From Saxidomus purpurata (taxonomy: Eukaryota > Mollusca > Bivalvia > Venerida > Veneridae), in contig JAFMSR010000005.1 of assembly GCA_022818135.1 (NCBI GenBank), forward strand, positions 37,235,996 through 37,299,995: a stretch of DNA of 64,000 bases, in the 5' to 3' direction. Below, piece by piece: positions 35,850 through 48,639 of this stretch. The position numbers and the translations under genes were made by a program. Within the stretch, counting starts at the first letter, position 1, and each line of letters opens with the position of its first letter. The notes under the pieces are model-generated. The model ran no database searches, was not told where the DNA came from, and saw only the letters and a list, made by a program, of their open reading frames with translations.

Positions 35850-36599
35850 GTAAGATCTTTAAGTTCTATATTTGAATGTAATGCATGGCTGTATTAATTG
35901 ACCACACATTCAGATTTAGTTCGCGGATACACAGTCGTTGATTATTGTTTCGTGTCTGGTTAGGCATTTCATAACAAGATAAGAATATTAAACGCAAGGG
36001 TTCTTGAGTATTCAAAGTTTACCTTGTTTGTAATCAGTATGTGGTCAAATAAAAGGGTGTTGTGAAAACTGGTGAATTGTAAACCATGAGCATTTCGTTT
36101 TCGTTCGTTTCTTTTCACGCGGTTGAATGAATTCAGTTATTTCCTAGGAGGGCAGTTTGCTAACTATCGCTCATTGGAAGGATTTAGTGCTAGGACCCCA
36201 TTGCCCATAAGAAACTGCCAACTTTCTCAACTAAAGAGAAGTGGTCGGAAGCAGAGCTCTGACCTATTTACCACAATCAAACAGTGAATTTTAATCAGCG
36301 GTTTTAACAACGCGACCACAGAGGCGGTTTAAAACATAAGCTTGCTTTGTGTATATCGTGCAAATAAACATCACAATGTTAATCCATTTCTTCTTGTCAT
36401 GTTGCATTTTCTTTATTGGATTTAAATAAATCAGAAATCGGTCTTGGTTACATACTAAACTGGTATTACTCACCCAACTATGATTTCAGCCCTGTAATAA
36501 CCTAATTTATACTGGGCTGCAGTTATATAGGCTGAGGATAGGTCTTTTTGTCCCTATTCAAATTGAAATCAAAGATCTGAAACGCTTTTCAACAGTCGA

Positions 36600-38190
36600 T
36601 TAGTTATTTGGATGTCTTTGATTCTATTAAAAGCCGGGAACATACATAAAAATACAGGACTGGATTTGAACAGCTCAAGTTCTTCTATTCTTTCAGAAAC
36701 TGATTCTTACATTTTCGATGATTTCATATTCATTCATCCACTATTATGTACACATTTTCTATTACAAAAGAGATATTTTACAAGCAGAGCTACAACATTT
36801 TGACGTGCTGTCATTCACTGAAACGTGGCTGATGATGCTTTTGACTCTTCTATCTTCTATTCTATCACTACTCCTTTTCGTTTAGACAGGGGAGACAATC
36901 ATGGTGGCATTCTTGTATATGTTATAAACCATATACCAGCTTTAGGAAGACCCGATCTAGAGGTTAAAGGAGTCGAGTGTGTGTGGTTGGAACTCCTAAT
37001 TAGACATAGAAATATGGTACGTTCTACCTACTACCACATGCGTCTATACTCTCCCAAATATAGAAAACTCTTTATTGGTCTTCCCTACGACACTAACATT
37101 CCTGATACCCTCGTACCTGGTGATTTCAACTTAGACATGCTCAAAGCTGTTACAAGTACAAAAATCAAAGACAGAGCAATACAATGAGACAAATACTAAA
37201 TAAACGCACACGTAACACTGAAACATCACAGTCTAACCTCGATCTGTTTCTACTATCATCAGCATGTGTGAACAAATAATCAGGAGTATGTGAACCATTT
37301 CTGGATCAAAATATTCGTGATCATCGCCCGGTATTTTGCTGTCTGAAATGAACGAAACTTGAGGCTGCGTTTTTGGTATGTGGCATTCCCTGTTTGATAT
37401 TATTATTTTATTTCATTTTTTTTTCACTTCAAAACTTATAGAAAGATATGAAAATATAAGCATGGTGACTTTGATGTTACTTTGCACGAGGCGTAACATT
37501 TCGAATTGAACATATGATATCAGAATGAAATTGATATCTATACACATAACATCACTAAAAAAACTCGACTTGTCCGAAAAAATCAAAACAAAACAATAAC
37601 AATACGACATTCAGATCCGCTTTTGAGGCATAATGAAATTAGAACATTCATCAGGAAATGGAAAAGAGCATATGATAGAGCAAAAGAACACAAAGTCAAC
37701 AACACTGGAAACAGACAGACAGCTACGAAACAAAACGACCACGAAATGCAAGAACTTGCGGATAAAGTCAAAGAGAGAAACCTAATTACCACTGACTACT
37801 GGAAAATAGATAAAAGGTTAATTTCAGGTATAAGAACTAGTTCACGAATAGAAAATTTACATGATGATAATATTTTTGATGAAAATGAGAAAGCAGACCT
37901 TATAAACACCTTTTTTCAAGCACAAACCCAACTCATCGATCACAAATAAAACACCATCCACAGCTTAAAATTGAACCAAATTCTCCTGTTTTGAGCATCA
38001 CCAGCATAAATATTGACAAAGTTAGGCTTTCACTGAGGTAATTGGCCGTATGTGAAGCTGCAGGCCCGGACAACTTTAGTAATAGAGTTCTGAAGGAACT
38101 CTCATAGGAATTGGCAATTCCGGTATGCAGTCTGTTAAAAAAATCCCTTTACACTGGTAAAATCCCAACACAGTGGCAAAAAGCACTATC
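36600..38190 (+). pseudogene. CR1/L2-like LINE 5' half (intron 5)
   Basis: Pieces in order: LILLKAGNIHKNTGLDLN, a decayed form of the (S/A)GDIH.NPGP start motif of many CR1/L2 ORF2s; FRLDRGDNHGGILVYVINHI and DLEVKGVECVWLELLIRHRN, then LVPGDFNLDMLKA (endonuclease: GGI.VYV, E..W.E, GDFN.D); YWKIDKRLISG... and DENEKADLINTFFQAQTQL (linker before RT); then near 38060 AGPDNFSNRVLKEL and IPVCSLLKKSLYTGKIPTQW (RT start). Several stops. The copy ends near 38190 before the RT catalytic motif. Confidence 0.87.
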
Positions 38191-38432
38191 ATACACTTAA
38201 TACTTATTTACCATGTTTTGATATGATCAGTTTGTAAACATATATTATAACGGGGTCATTCTACTTGTTTTTAAACAAATAGTCGGAATTTCAAAATGTC
38301 ATAATTTTCGTTTAGCGAAATATACACCCGATCTTTCTCAAAAACATTGTGCCCTAGGAACAGTATATAAGTGTTGATTTGCGACCAAATACACATAATA
38401 AAAACGGGCGAAACCCAAGTTAAAATGTTTTT

Positions 38433-39814
38433 ATGCCCCCAAAGGGTGGCATATAAAAAATCGCACAGCCCGTCTGTCCGTCTGTCCGAGCCCGCATATG
38501 GGCATATATTGGGTACTATATCATTCATTCCGTCAGGTAGCCAACAAAAAAAGGGGCACATATTGTGTAGTTTTAATACTTCATATAGTGCCTTGTTGGC
38601 TACTTTCTTATAATAGGAGGCAATGGAAAGTACCCAACAAATGCCCATTTGTAAGGTCGTCCGTCTGTGCGTCCCCACTTACAAATTCGTGTCCTGACTG
38701 TAACTCTGCCATGCATTGAAGGATTTTAAAATAACTTGGCACAAATGTCTAGCACATCAAGACGACGTGTCGCGTGCAAGACCCACATCCCTACCATAAA
38801 GGTCAAGGTCACACTTGGAGTATGAAGGTTATGGAATCCTCTATATATGCACATATTCGTGTCCGAACTGTAACTTTGTCATTTAAGGATTTTAAAATAA
38901 CTTGGCACAAATGTCTAGCACATCAAGCGGATGTGTCGCGCGCAAGACCCACGTCCCTAGCTCAAAGGTCAAGGTTATACTTAGAGTTTGAAGGTAATTG
39001 ATTCCTCTATATATGCATATGCACACATTCGTGTCCGGACTGTAACTTTGTCATGCATTGAAGGATTTTAAAATAACTTGGCACAAATGTCTAGCACATC
39101 AAGACGACGTGTCGCGTGCAAGACCCACGTCCCTAGCTCAAAGGTCAAGGTCATACTTAGAGTTTGAAGGTAATGGATTCCTCTATATATGCATTATATG
39201 CACACATTCGTGTCCGGAGTGTTACTTTGTCATGCATCTAAGGATTTAAAATAACTTGGCACAAATGTCTAGCACATCAAGACGACGTGTCGCGTGCAAG
39301 ACCCACATCCCTACCTCAAAGGTGAAGGTCACACTTGGAGTATGAAGGTTATGGAATCCTCTATATATGCACACATTCGTGTCCGGACTGTAACTTTGTC
39401 ATGCATTGAAGGATTTTAAAATAACTAGGCACACATGTCTAGCACATCAAGACGACGTGTCGCGTGCAAGACCCACGTCCCTAGCTCAAAGGTCAAGGTC
39501 ATACTTAGAGTTTGAAGGTAATGGATTCCTCTATATATGCATATATGCACACATTCGTGTCCGGACTGTAACTTTGTCATGCATTGAAGGATTTTAAAAT
39601 AACTTGGCACAAATGTCTAGCACATCAAGACGACGTGTCGCGTGCAAGACCCACGTCCCTACCTCAAAGGTCAAGGTCACACTTAGTGTTTAAAGTAATG
39701 GAATACTGTATGCATGATTACTCTGTCATGCATGGAAGGATTTTAAAATTACATAGCACATTTATTGAGCACATGGAGAGGACACAGACTGTGAGGCACC
39801 TCTTTCGGGGGCAT
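38433..39814. repeat. Bounded tandem array, 170-180-bp units, ATGCCCCC/GGGGGCAT ends
   Basis: Head atgcccccaaagggtggcat and cgtctgtccgtctgtccgag; about six units with gtgtccggactgtaactttg, gatgtgtcgcgcgcaagacc and tcaaaggtcaaggtcatact; end tttcgggggcat. Marker spacing is 172, 179, 169 and 178 bp. Open frames inside (MKDFKITWHKCLAHQ...) only reflect unit sequence. Lies in intron 5, right after the LINE piece. Confidence 0.75.
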
Positions 39815-40014
39815 TCGTCACTTGTGAGGGACAGCTCTTGTTTTCAAACAGATTTTGAAAAACAATGAACTGCCTTATACTGAGTTTTTCCTCCTTTACG
39901 GACTAGTTGGCACTCCTTTTGATTGTTATAGTCCCGGCCGACCCTATAATATCTCCCTAAGTGTGCTTGCCTAGACTTCCTACAGGCGCAGGTGAAAGAA
40001 AGACAGTTGCAGAT

Positions 40015-40262
40015 ACAAGGGCATCCAGGTACCAGGCCTTAGATCTTTTACAAGCAAACCCCTAGGTTCTTTTACGTGGCCGATGTATAGCACCGATGCA
40101 CTAGCGACTACCTCTGTGTTTCTAACCAGCTCAACTCTAGATGGAAGGGGGACACTGAAAAGAGTTTATGAAACTTCAAGTGCCCCGTCCGGGGTTCGAA
40201 CATTAGACCTCCGGATTGGTAGTTCAGAGCATTAACCACTCGATCACCACGCCACTCAATAA
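40015..40262 (-). mobile_element. tRNA-derived SINE, copy A (intron 5, minus strand)
   Basis: The reverse strand starts gtggcgtggtgatcgagtgg (A box), then ccggaggtctaatgttcgaa (B box), then a body (tttcagtgtcccccttccat ... ggttagaaacacagaggtag ... gcatcggtgctatacatcgg ... ggtacctggatgcccttgta). The same body occurs at 62510-62762. The head is decayed relative to that copy. The tail beyond 40015 differs from the other copy. Confidence 0.8.
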
Positions 40263-40725
40263 ATGTTGTCATAAAATATAAATACGCTTAAAAGCTATTT
40301 TAACAGGCGAATTCAATACAAAACGGAACTCCACAATCTAAGTGATTTTTATTTAATATTACGTTTAGTGGAAGAATAGCTAGTTTATAACTTATCACCC
40401 TTTATTATGTAAGTTTATTCTTTTTTTGTATATAAGCATAACAACTGAATAATTGAAATGTCATATTTAATTTGAAGGGAAGTATAGTATTGAAGAATAA
40501 ACTAAACTTTAGTTTATTTTCCTTCTTAAATCTCCTTTCTCTCAATACGCTTCGGGGAATAAACATTGTTTATTATATGTGTTTCGGTGTAAAAGTTTGG
40601 TAAGTATTTCCCTGTTTAAATAAGTGCATTTGTCGACTCTGTCTGGTTTACATTGAAGTAATCTGTTTTAACAATACATGTGCATCAAACAATTCTGAAT
40701 AATATGTAACATTGATACATTTTAG

Positions 40726-40908
40726 GTTGAATTCCTGTCTGTACTTATTAAGTGTGTTCTCACTGACCTTCGCTGTGGTCACTGCTGCAGCAACCAAAGA
40801 TGTCAAGACGTATGACACGCGACTGCATCATGCAAGGGCTTTCTTTGAAATAGCCGCATATGTGTTTGCATTGAAAACATTTGTTTCTGAAATTCATCAG
40901 ATAATAAA
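40726..40908 (+). CDS. TRP channel exon 6: S1 and S2
   Basis: Acceptor acattttag|g and donor ataaa|gtaaga. It encodes a hydrophobic helix (LNSCLYLLSVFSLTFAVVTA, S1), a short charged loop (TKDVKTYDTR), then a second helix (FFEIAAYVFALKTFVSEIHQ, S2). Ends in phase 2 with AA, completed to Lys by exon 7. The long intron before it holds a LINE, a tandem array and a SINE. Confidence 0.84.
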
Positions 40909-41089
40909 GTAAGAAATTTTAGTTCACCGTGTCTTATTATTAAAATATTTTTCATTACAACTTCTGAAAATATTAAAGCGATAATGCTTGAATTTTTCTT
41001 ATCGCTGCATAATGAATAACACTCCGAGTCATTGTAACGTGCATAATTTACTGTTATGTTTCGTTTGATATTTTTATGTTTCAGAAAAC

Positions 41090-41880
41090 ACGAGCAGTAT
41101 ATGGAAATTGACTCCTCTATTCGCCATTCTGTTTGTCTGTCTGTCGATCTGTCCGTCCTTCGTTTTACTGCCCTTGCGTTTTTGTCCGGAGCATAGCTCC
41201 AAATATGTACATCTAATAGGATATTGCTTAAAACTTCATACAGCGATGAATCACAACTAAGGGAATTGCAGTGCTAAAGAACCATAGCCATATACTGCCT
41301 TAAATTTGAATTATTTCCCTTTATTGATTATTTTGTCTTAAGCATAACTGCAAAAGTTTTAAAGGGATGCAGCTATAGATCATAATGAGAAAAATCACAG
41401 TTTGCTAAAACCATAACTTTACATCGCCTATTGTTAAAATTTTCATTCTTTGTTACATTTTCATGTCCAGAGCATAACCGTTAAAGTACTGAAGAAAATT
41501 TGACCAAATTGCATACAGTGAGAGAAGGCTTTAAAGGAAATCGCAGTGCCCAAGAACTATAACTCTACTTTGCCTTTTTTAATTATCCGCCTTTCTGAAA
41601 TATTCTTTTTGGAGCATAACTTTAAAGGGCCAGGACATTCTTTCAAATTTTAAACAGTGAGAGAGGACTTTAAAGAGCAGTGCCCAACAACCATAACCAT
41701 GTATTGCCTTAATAGTTAATTATTTCCCTTCAGCTTCTGTTAATTTTTTGTCAGATCAGTTGCTTCAACAGGCAATGACTTTATACCAAACGTTGAATAT
41801 GTTTAATGACAAGAAGTGCAATGCACAAGAACCATATTCAAGCGTCACTACTTCGGATGCACTCGTTATTTACGAGTTAC
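41090..41880 (+). repeat. Degenerate tandem repeat in intron 6, about 170-190-bp units
   Basis: Begins near tgtctgtctgtcgatctgtc. Units share gtccggagcatagctcc / gtccagagcataaccgtt / tttggagcataactttaa and aagaaccatagccatatact / aagaactataactctacttt. Same vocabulary as the array at 52650-53660 (tccggagcataacttgaaaa; aagaaccataactc), so probably the same superfamily, older. Confidence 0.6.
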
Positions 41881-41962
41881 AACTCTTGTTTAAATATTTT
41901 ACATTAATATAAGTTGATAATTGATTAATAAATGTATGAAGAGTAAATATTGCTATTTTCAG

Positions 41963-42136
41963 AGATATGTTAGACTACTGGAAGCAGTTTTTCAACTGGC
42001 TGGAACTACTTTCGTCCTTTCTGATAGTCATTGCTCTTCCAGTACGATACACACAAACAAATGTCCACTGGTTTATACTAGCAGCAGGATATATGCTGTG
42101 GGTCCTAAGAATATTTAAATATGCGGCTGTTTTCAG
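41963..42136 (+). CDS. TRP channel exon 7: S3 and S4
   Basis: Acceptor gctattttcag|a and donor tttcag|gtaatg. DMLDYWKQFFNWLELLSSFL and IVIALPVRYT form S3 with the family's Y(W/F)...WN.(L/I)E motif. NVHWFILAAGYMLWVLRIFK forms S4 with two basic residues at its end. Phase 2 end (AG) joins C of exon 8 to give Ser. Confidence 0.87.
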
Positions 42137-42490
42137 GTAATGTTTTAACAATAACAAACTACTTTAAATTTTATCAAAAGTAAAACACAGTTGCTTTTAC
42201 GTCGTTTGACTGGGCTTTGTTTATTTACTGTCCGTTGAAATAAAGATACTAACATTCAGAGTAAGATAAAGATTTCAATAAAGTGTCCCAGATGAATAAT
42301 TTTATTTACAACTTTATTTATCAATATGCACAATCTAGTTGACTTCGAACAAATTTGTTTAAATCATGCCCTTTGGGTCAGAAAGGGTTCCGCACAGGGT
42401 TGTATGTTTTACAGACTAAAATAAAGTAAAACTTATCAAATATTACAGCTTCTGTGGAGGAAAAACATAATGCTTTTGTTCTTTTTGCAG

Positions 42491-42646
42491 CCAAACCGGA
42501 GCATATGCAGAGTCATTAAGACAGATTATCACTAAGGATTTCGTACAGTTCAGTTTGTTGTTTACTGTTGTCAACCTTTCGTTTGGTTGTACATTTCTAT
42601 TAGTACTGAGGGGAGAAGGATCTTTGTATAATCATGACGAAACAAG
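42491..42646 (+). CDS. TRP channel exon 8: S4-S5 linker and S5
   Basis: Acceptor ctttttgcag|c and donor acaag|gtacct. QTGAYAESLRQIITKDFVQF is the linker (TRP channels commonly have G.y..ml..i..DF.qF here). It is followed by SLLFTVVNLSFGCTFLLVLR, the S5 helix. The tail GEGSLYNHDETR starts the turret. Phase 2 end (AG) joins C of exon 9. Confidence 0.88.
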
Positions 42647-43132
42647 GTACCTTTCAGTGTTTCTATTACATTGTATACACAAAAAACTCTTTGAAACTTA
42701 ACAAAGTTATAAGAACACGTTTTTTTAAATTTGTGAAATAACTTATTTGAAAATTTTGTAGTTTCCTTATATCAAGATTACTGTCCTGTTACGAATTGAA
42801 AATGAATTAATAACCCCATTTGACAGTAAAATGCTGCTGTTTCAAGAACTACCTAATTTTGGCAAATTTTAGATAAGTTATGTAATCACAAATATGTTAA
42901 AAATATATGAAACATTTTGACATGTTTCGTCACCCTACCATGATCAATACCTTTTTTTGTAATATTTAATGACTGAAGACATTTGATGTTTTTACTCGGT
43001 TAAATTCTCAGTTTGAATATGAGGAACAAAATATGACGACTGTCTATTGTCCGAGATATTGTAATGATTTCTAAAATGCTTATAATATAAAATTGAGAAT
43101 AATCTTTTAGAACAATTTCAATTTATTTTTAG

Positions 43133-43219
43133 CACGATATGGGGCATATGGTTTGTTGGTTTAAGGACTATGATCGAGGCTGCACCTGTTGTTGAATATA
43201 CAGGTTCTAATGGCTACAG
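43133..43219 (+). CDS. TRP channel exon 9: pore helix and selectivity region
   Basis: Acceptor atttttag|c and donor ctacag|gtaatc. The 28 codons include TIWGIWFVGLRTMIEAAPVV, with the pore-helix pattern W...GLRT..E, then EYTGSNGY. The acidic Glu after GLRTM is the best candidate for a filter or mouth residue. The following intron of 8.7 kb is the longest and holds a 6.8-kb element. Confidence 0.85.
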
Positions 43220-43771
43220 GTAATCTAATTTAATTTCTCTTGCAACACTCGTTTATCTTACACCGCTTGATCTGATGAGTTGTATGAACATATATATTTT
43301 AACATATTTCAATTCATAACTTTCTATCTTATAGACTAAACAGCAATACTTATTTGTAAACATACAACATGAGAACACATACAATATTATACACTTAAAC
43401 AATAGCATCTAATACTAAAAGAAAATCATTACTGGTTTACTTAATATGTAAAAGTATACTGTAATACGTTATATCCTATGTGACGGTTTTCCCTCGTGTT
43501 AAACTTACTTAACCAAAACAAATATCAAGAGTATTCGTCTAAAATGGTGTGTTTTTTCTAAACTTTTAATCAAACACAGTGTATATGAGCCTATTGACAT
43601 AGTTTACCTTTAAAAATGTAAACATGATCTAGATGTTTGATTACTTGCACATGTTTTCACAATATGGATATCTTCTAATAGCCTTTTCATGTTTTTTTTT
43701 CCGAATTTCGGCTTCAAGTATTTTTGTGAATTGCCTTAATTAACCCAAAGTTTAATTTTCCATACACAATG

Positions 43772-44659
43772 TCCACGTCATACATACAATGGCATTGGTT
43801 CAACGTCATACATACAATGGCATTGGTTCATTTAAATCTCTCAAAGGTCAAGGTCACACTAAGAGTTTGAAGGTAATGGAATCCTCTATTTATGCACACA
43901 TTCGTGTCCGGACTGTTACTTTGTCATGCATCGAAGGATTTTTAAATACTTTGCACAAATGTCTAGTACATCAAGACGACATGTCACGTGCAAGACGCAC
44001 GTCCCTATCTCAAAGGTTAAGGTCATACTTAGGGTTTGAAGGTAATGGAATTCTGTATATATGTACACATCCGTGTCCGGATTATAACTTTGTCATGCAT
44101 TGAAGGATTTTAAAATCACTTGGCAAAAATGCTCAGCACATCAAGACGAGTCGCGTGCAAGACCTATATCCCTACCTTAAAGGTCAATGTCACACGTAGA
44201 GTTTGAAGCTAATGGAATCCTCTATATATGCACACATTCGTGTCCGGACTATTACTTAGTTATGCAATGATTGATTTAAATGACTTGGCACAAATGTTCA
44301 GCACTTCAAGCCGATGTGTCGCGTGCAAGACACACGTCCCTCACTCCCTCAAATGTCAACGTAACTTAGAGTTTGTAGGTAATGGAATCCTGTTTATATG
44401 CATACGTTTGTGTCCTGACTGTAACTTTGTCATGCATTGGTTCATTTTAGAATAACTTGGCGCAAATGATCAACACATCAAGACAATGTGTTGTGTGCAA
44501 GAACCTCAAAGGTCATGGTCATACTTAGTGTTTAAAACTAATAAAATACTGTATGCATGGTAGCTCTGTTATGCATAGTTGGATTTTAAAATAACATAGC
44601 ACAATTATTGAGCACATGGAGAGGACACAGACTGTGAGACGCTTTCCTTCAGGGGCATT
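43772..44659 (+). repeat. Tandem array of the 170-180-bp family, left end missing (intron 9)
   Basis: About five units with gtgtccggactgttactttg and gatgtgtcgcgtgcaagaca, ending aggggcattggtcacttgtg as in the array at 38433-39814. At the left edge a block of about 31 bases (cgtcatacatacaatggcat) is duplicated instead of a C-run head. Units are more diverged than at 38-39 kb. Confidence 0.65.
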
Positions 44660-44954
44660 GGTCACTTGTGAGGGACAGCTCTTGTTCATCGAGTCGCTGA
44701 CTTGAGCTCACTTTTACCTCTCATAGATGTCGGGCCATTGGTTCGCATCCTGCTTTTTACGGAGAAAGGTGGCAAGTTTTAACGGAATATCGGAGTCTAG
44801 TACTGGTTGTACCAAGGAGCGATTGTTATGTAAATTGTCCGCTTGTAAAAATGACCAAGGTTCGAATGGGCGTTAAACAACAACTGCAACACGTCATAAT
44901 TCAGTTTTCACTGTGGGGAATCACGTGACTTTGTTTTGATAGATTTCACGGACA

Positions 44955-44974
44955 ATGGCGGATGATAAACACCG
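44955..44974 (+). other. ATG mini-exon with consensus donor in the left TIR
   Basis: ATG GCG GAT GAT AAA CAC CG is followed directly by gtaagt, a perfect 5' splice consensus, giving MADDKH plus two bases. Upstream is caatcacgtgac-type sequence. It could be the first exon of an element-encoded or captured gene. Identical bases stand in the right TIR on the other strand. No downstream exon was identified. Confidence 0.4.
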
Positions 44975-45372
44975 GTAAGTGCCTGATTTTCGTACTTTTT
45001 CGTTCATATTACTTTCCACACCTATTGATGATATTCAAGACATATCCTATACCCTGGCCATTAAAATTCCGCGTGTTTTGTTTCCTTTCCCTCCGCTGAA
45101 GTGTATAGATTGTTTGGAATGCATTCAAATGTAATCGTGGAAAAGAATTTTGTTGGGCTAAATTTCACGGACTATCTAGTATTTTTCAAAACAAAGGCAT
45201 AAAAACTTATCCTGTGACGTGTGTTTTTAGCCAAAATTAATGCAAAATATTCTCTTTACATCGTATGGGTGTGAGCAGATTTAATTTCTTGAATTTTAAG
45301 GAATTATCACCATTTTGATAAAAATGCTAGATAACACGTGATACAATTTTAGGCTAGATTACACGGAGCTGG

Positions 45373-48300
45373 ATGTGCTAAACATTTGTGCAAAGTTATT
45401 TTCAAATTAATCAATGCATGCCAAAGTTATAGTCCGGATACGAATGTGTGCATATATACAGGATTCCATTACCTTCAACTGTAAGTGTGATCTTGACCTT
45501 TGAAGTAGGGACGTGGGTCTTGCACGCGACACATCATCCTGATGTACTTGATATTTGTGCCAAGTTATTCTAAAATCCTTCAATGCATAACAAAGTTACA
45601 GCCCGGACAGGAATGTATGCATATAATCAGGATTCCATTATAGTCAAATCTGTTGAGCCTTAAAATAGGCTGAACCCGGACAAAATTCATACAGAAATAA
45701 AACTTATGTTTTCTGAAAGTTCAATATCTGTAGTATCCATAAACACAAAGTTCCCAAAAGTTCCCGCCTGGGAAACTCTACAATCCAAGATGGCCGCCAA
45801 GATGGCCGCCAAACTTTTGAAAAATACCCTATCACATGCAAGTGGTTACAAGTATCGCATATTCTATCAATGTTGCTAGCTATCACTACTACATCAAAAT
45901 TTATGGGCATATCTCTTGTTCTGATATAGTTTCCATTTCTGTAAAATTATCAGGAATTTGTACTAAAAAATACCTATTTTTTACTCTTTTGCAAAATACT
46001 TATATTTTGTAATGGTAACAGACCAATGTTTCCATTCTTTAAAATATTTATAGCAAAAATGCCTGAGAAAAGAATATCATTTGTTTAACCAATTCTATAT
46101 GTGTAAATTTTGATATGTTTCGGAAAGTTCTGAAACTACTAAAACAACAGTGACTTGTACAAGAAGGTATACTGCGCAAGGTGGATGGGGACATGTTACA
46201 GGCAGTTCAATAATTCAAACAACACATAACTTTTAATCGCATTGTCCCTAAACGTGTGTATAATTAATACTAAACTATTGAATTATGATTTACTTAATAT
46301 ATGGAAAGTAGCAAATTTCCAATGTCAATGCATAGACTGTCTAGGCCATCGTAAATATCCAGAGTGGTTCTCTATGTACAAACAACCATTTGAAGATGTA
46401 AATAGAACTTCAGAAAATAATTATTGTAAAATTTACTTAAAATAGTCTGATTGCTTTTAGATTGCATTGGATTGTGCATAAGTCTTAGATATGAAACCGA
46501 ATTATTGAAAGAGTGACTGCCCTTTGTTACAAAGGGCTCGACCCGTTATGTATATAAATGTGCCAGAAATTTTAATTTCCAATATATAGTGAAAAAATAT
46601 TAATAGACACCTTACAACATTTACCGTGCCGTCAGAACGTCAAAAACGTCGACCATGTACAGTGCGACGTCATGCGTGAAAACGTCAAGGAAAAAGACAA
46701 AAAATCGTCATTTCAACCGAAAATTTGAAGGTATTTCTCTACGTCGCCGACCACGTCATTTTCATCAGTTGTGCTTTCAATTTAAAAACAAAACAAAACA
46801 AAAACAGATACCATCTGCAGTAAATTGCTCGTAGTGTCACTCTTAAACACGGGAAATTATAGAATGCGTATCATTTGCACAGCCATTTTTTACGTCGAAT
46901 CGGCGCGTACAGAGTATATAAATTTCATTCGTGTGTTTAGATATTCTAAATGTTTTATATCGTAATTTTTTTGACACCAATAATATTTGGTCTTCAGCAT
47001 GCATGCAGGTCTTTCTCCATCGTAACAAAATCTCGACACTAGATATCAGCGTCTTGTTGGAAAACTGTTTGAGTTTTAATATTCCCTCAGGCTACCCTTC
47101 TTTCAAAATATATTTTCGTCAGCCGTCGGGTCTACGAAGAATTAACTTAAAATGTTGCGTTACAATGGTGTCCTAATTGTATTTATGCCTGTTTCTTCTG
47201 AAAAAAAAAAACCACTTTAATTTTCCAAGTGTTTTCTTGATCAAAATTAATGTACATTTGCTTACGGGATATATTATAGTCTCTACGAATATGTTATAGG
47301 TGTTCTACGCATTTTCTTTAACATACGTTATATAAAAATGCGTGAAACTAATTTTCCATGTTATGCATTAACAGGGAGTTACGTTTTATTATGAAATGAA
47401 CTGATTATATACATATACTTGGCAATATTCATTAAAACCTAGTTTTTGGACTTGGCATTCAAGGCGTGATGATACTTTATTAATTCTCTATAACTTGACA
47501 TAACACTTTATTTTTGTCGTTTTTCGTAAAATATGTAATTTTTAGCCATTTTTTTGGTTTTGTCAAATGTGTTGATTAATTCCCGGGCAGAGATGAAAAT
47601 GTACAGACTGAAGTAACTAATAATAACACACTATTTTAAGACGGTGATGTATGCGAAAGTACGCTTTTTTCAAATTTCAAATAAATATTGCATTTTATTT
47701 CAAGCATATCCCAATTAATAAGGATAACCACATTCGTCTTCAATGTGGCAAATGTTTTTACTTGCAAATGCATGAGATAGCCTGCTACGCAAATTTGAAT
47801 TTTATTCGCTCCAATAATTTTTATTAGTGTAAAGTTATCACCAACTAAATTGGCAGGTAACAAAATAATTCTTTTTCCGCATGTCATTGCTAACATCGTT
47901 ATGTAAATTCATAGTCTGCACTTCTTTTGAAAACCGCTCAAGCTTATTCGCTTGATTATTTTAAGTCTTATGATTCATGACAAACACGTTGAAAACATAA
48001 GTGAAACACGCTTTTATGCTATGGTTTGTGAAATACACAGTGAACATAATACTTGCATGATTCACCGAGTTTTCGATTAAGTTGAATCACGACTTCAGGT
48101 GTGGTGTTTGCTTAATTTTATAAGAAATATGTTAGTTTGATTACGAAGATATCATCCGTGGCTTAATGAGTAGCTTTTGAACAGTCAGTCAAATCAAAGC
48201 AAACAGTCAATTCAATTCATTTATTTAAAGTCGACTCAAGGTTGGCAGACTTTGAAATTCATTGATGTACGAATACAGAAGTGTATTGTTCCACCCGACT

Positions 48301-48635
48301 TTTAAATACACGTGTAAAAATGTTTTTGTTATCGACTTAGGGCCCCTGAGTATACATCAATGGTAAGCAACCTCCAGGCACTATAATCATCAGTGTCAAT
48401 TCCTTTTCCTCACTCTTTTCACGATTATATAAAATAACATTCAGTATCCGATGATATTTATGTTTCTGAACACAATTCGTGCTGTTAACTAATAGCTATT
48501 TAATTCTATTAGAGGTTTGTATTCATGTCAAAATACATTTTGTTCACTATTCGTTTTTCACGTACATGTAAACAAATCAAAAGCATTCCTGCTAGACGTA
48601 GACGTTTTTCTTATCGCAAGCCATTTTAATATTTA
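45373..48635. other. Left interior of the 6.8-kb element
   Basis: Carries 170-180-bp family units in minus orientation (45420-45660). Then aacccggacaaaattcatac (about 45673), inverse to ctgtatgaattttgtccggg at about 50815, so inverted similarity extends patchily beyond the main arms. Also a doubled gatggccgcca motif. Frames up to 86 codons (47636-47896 minus; 46242-46445 plus) have no recognised domain. Confidence 0.45.
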
Positions 48636-48639
48636 TTCC

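Noticed and set aside
38774..39868. Repeated frames of the MKDFKITWHKCLAHQDD type
   Set aside because: They are translations of the 170-180-bp tandem units; the same units elsewhere are frameshifted and reversed.
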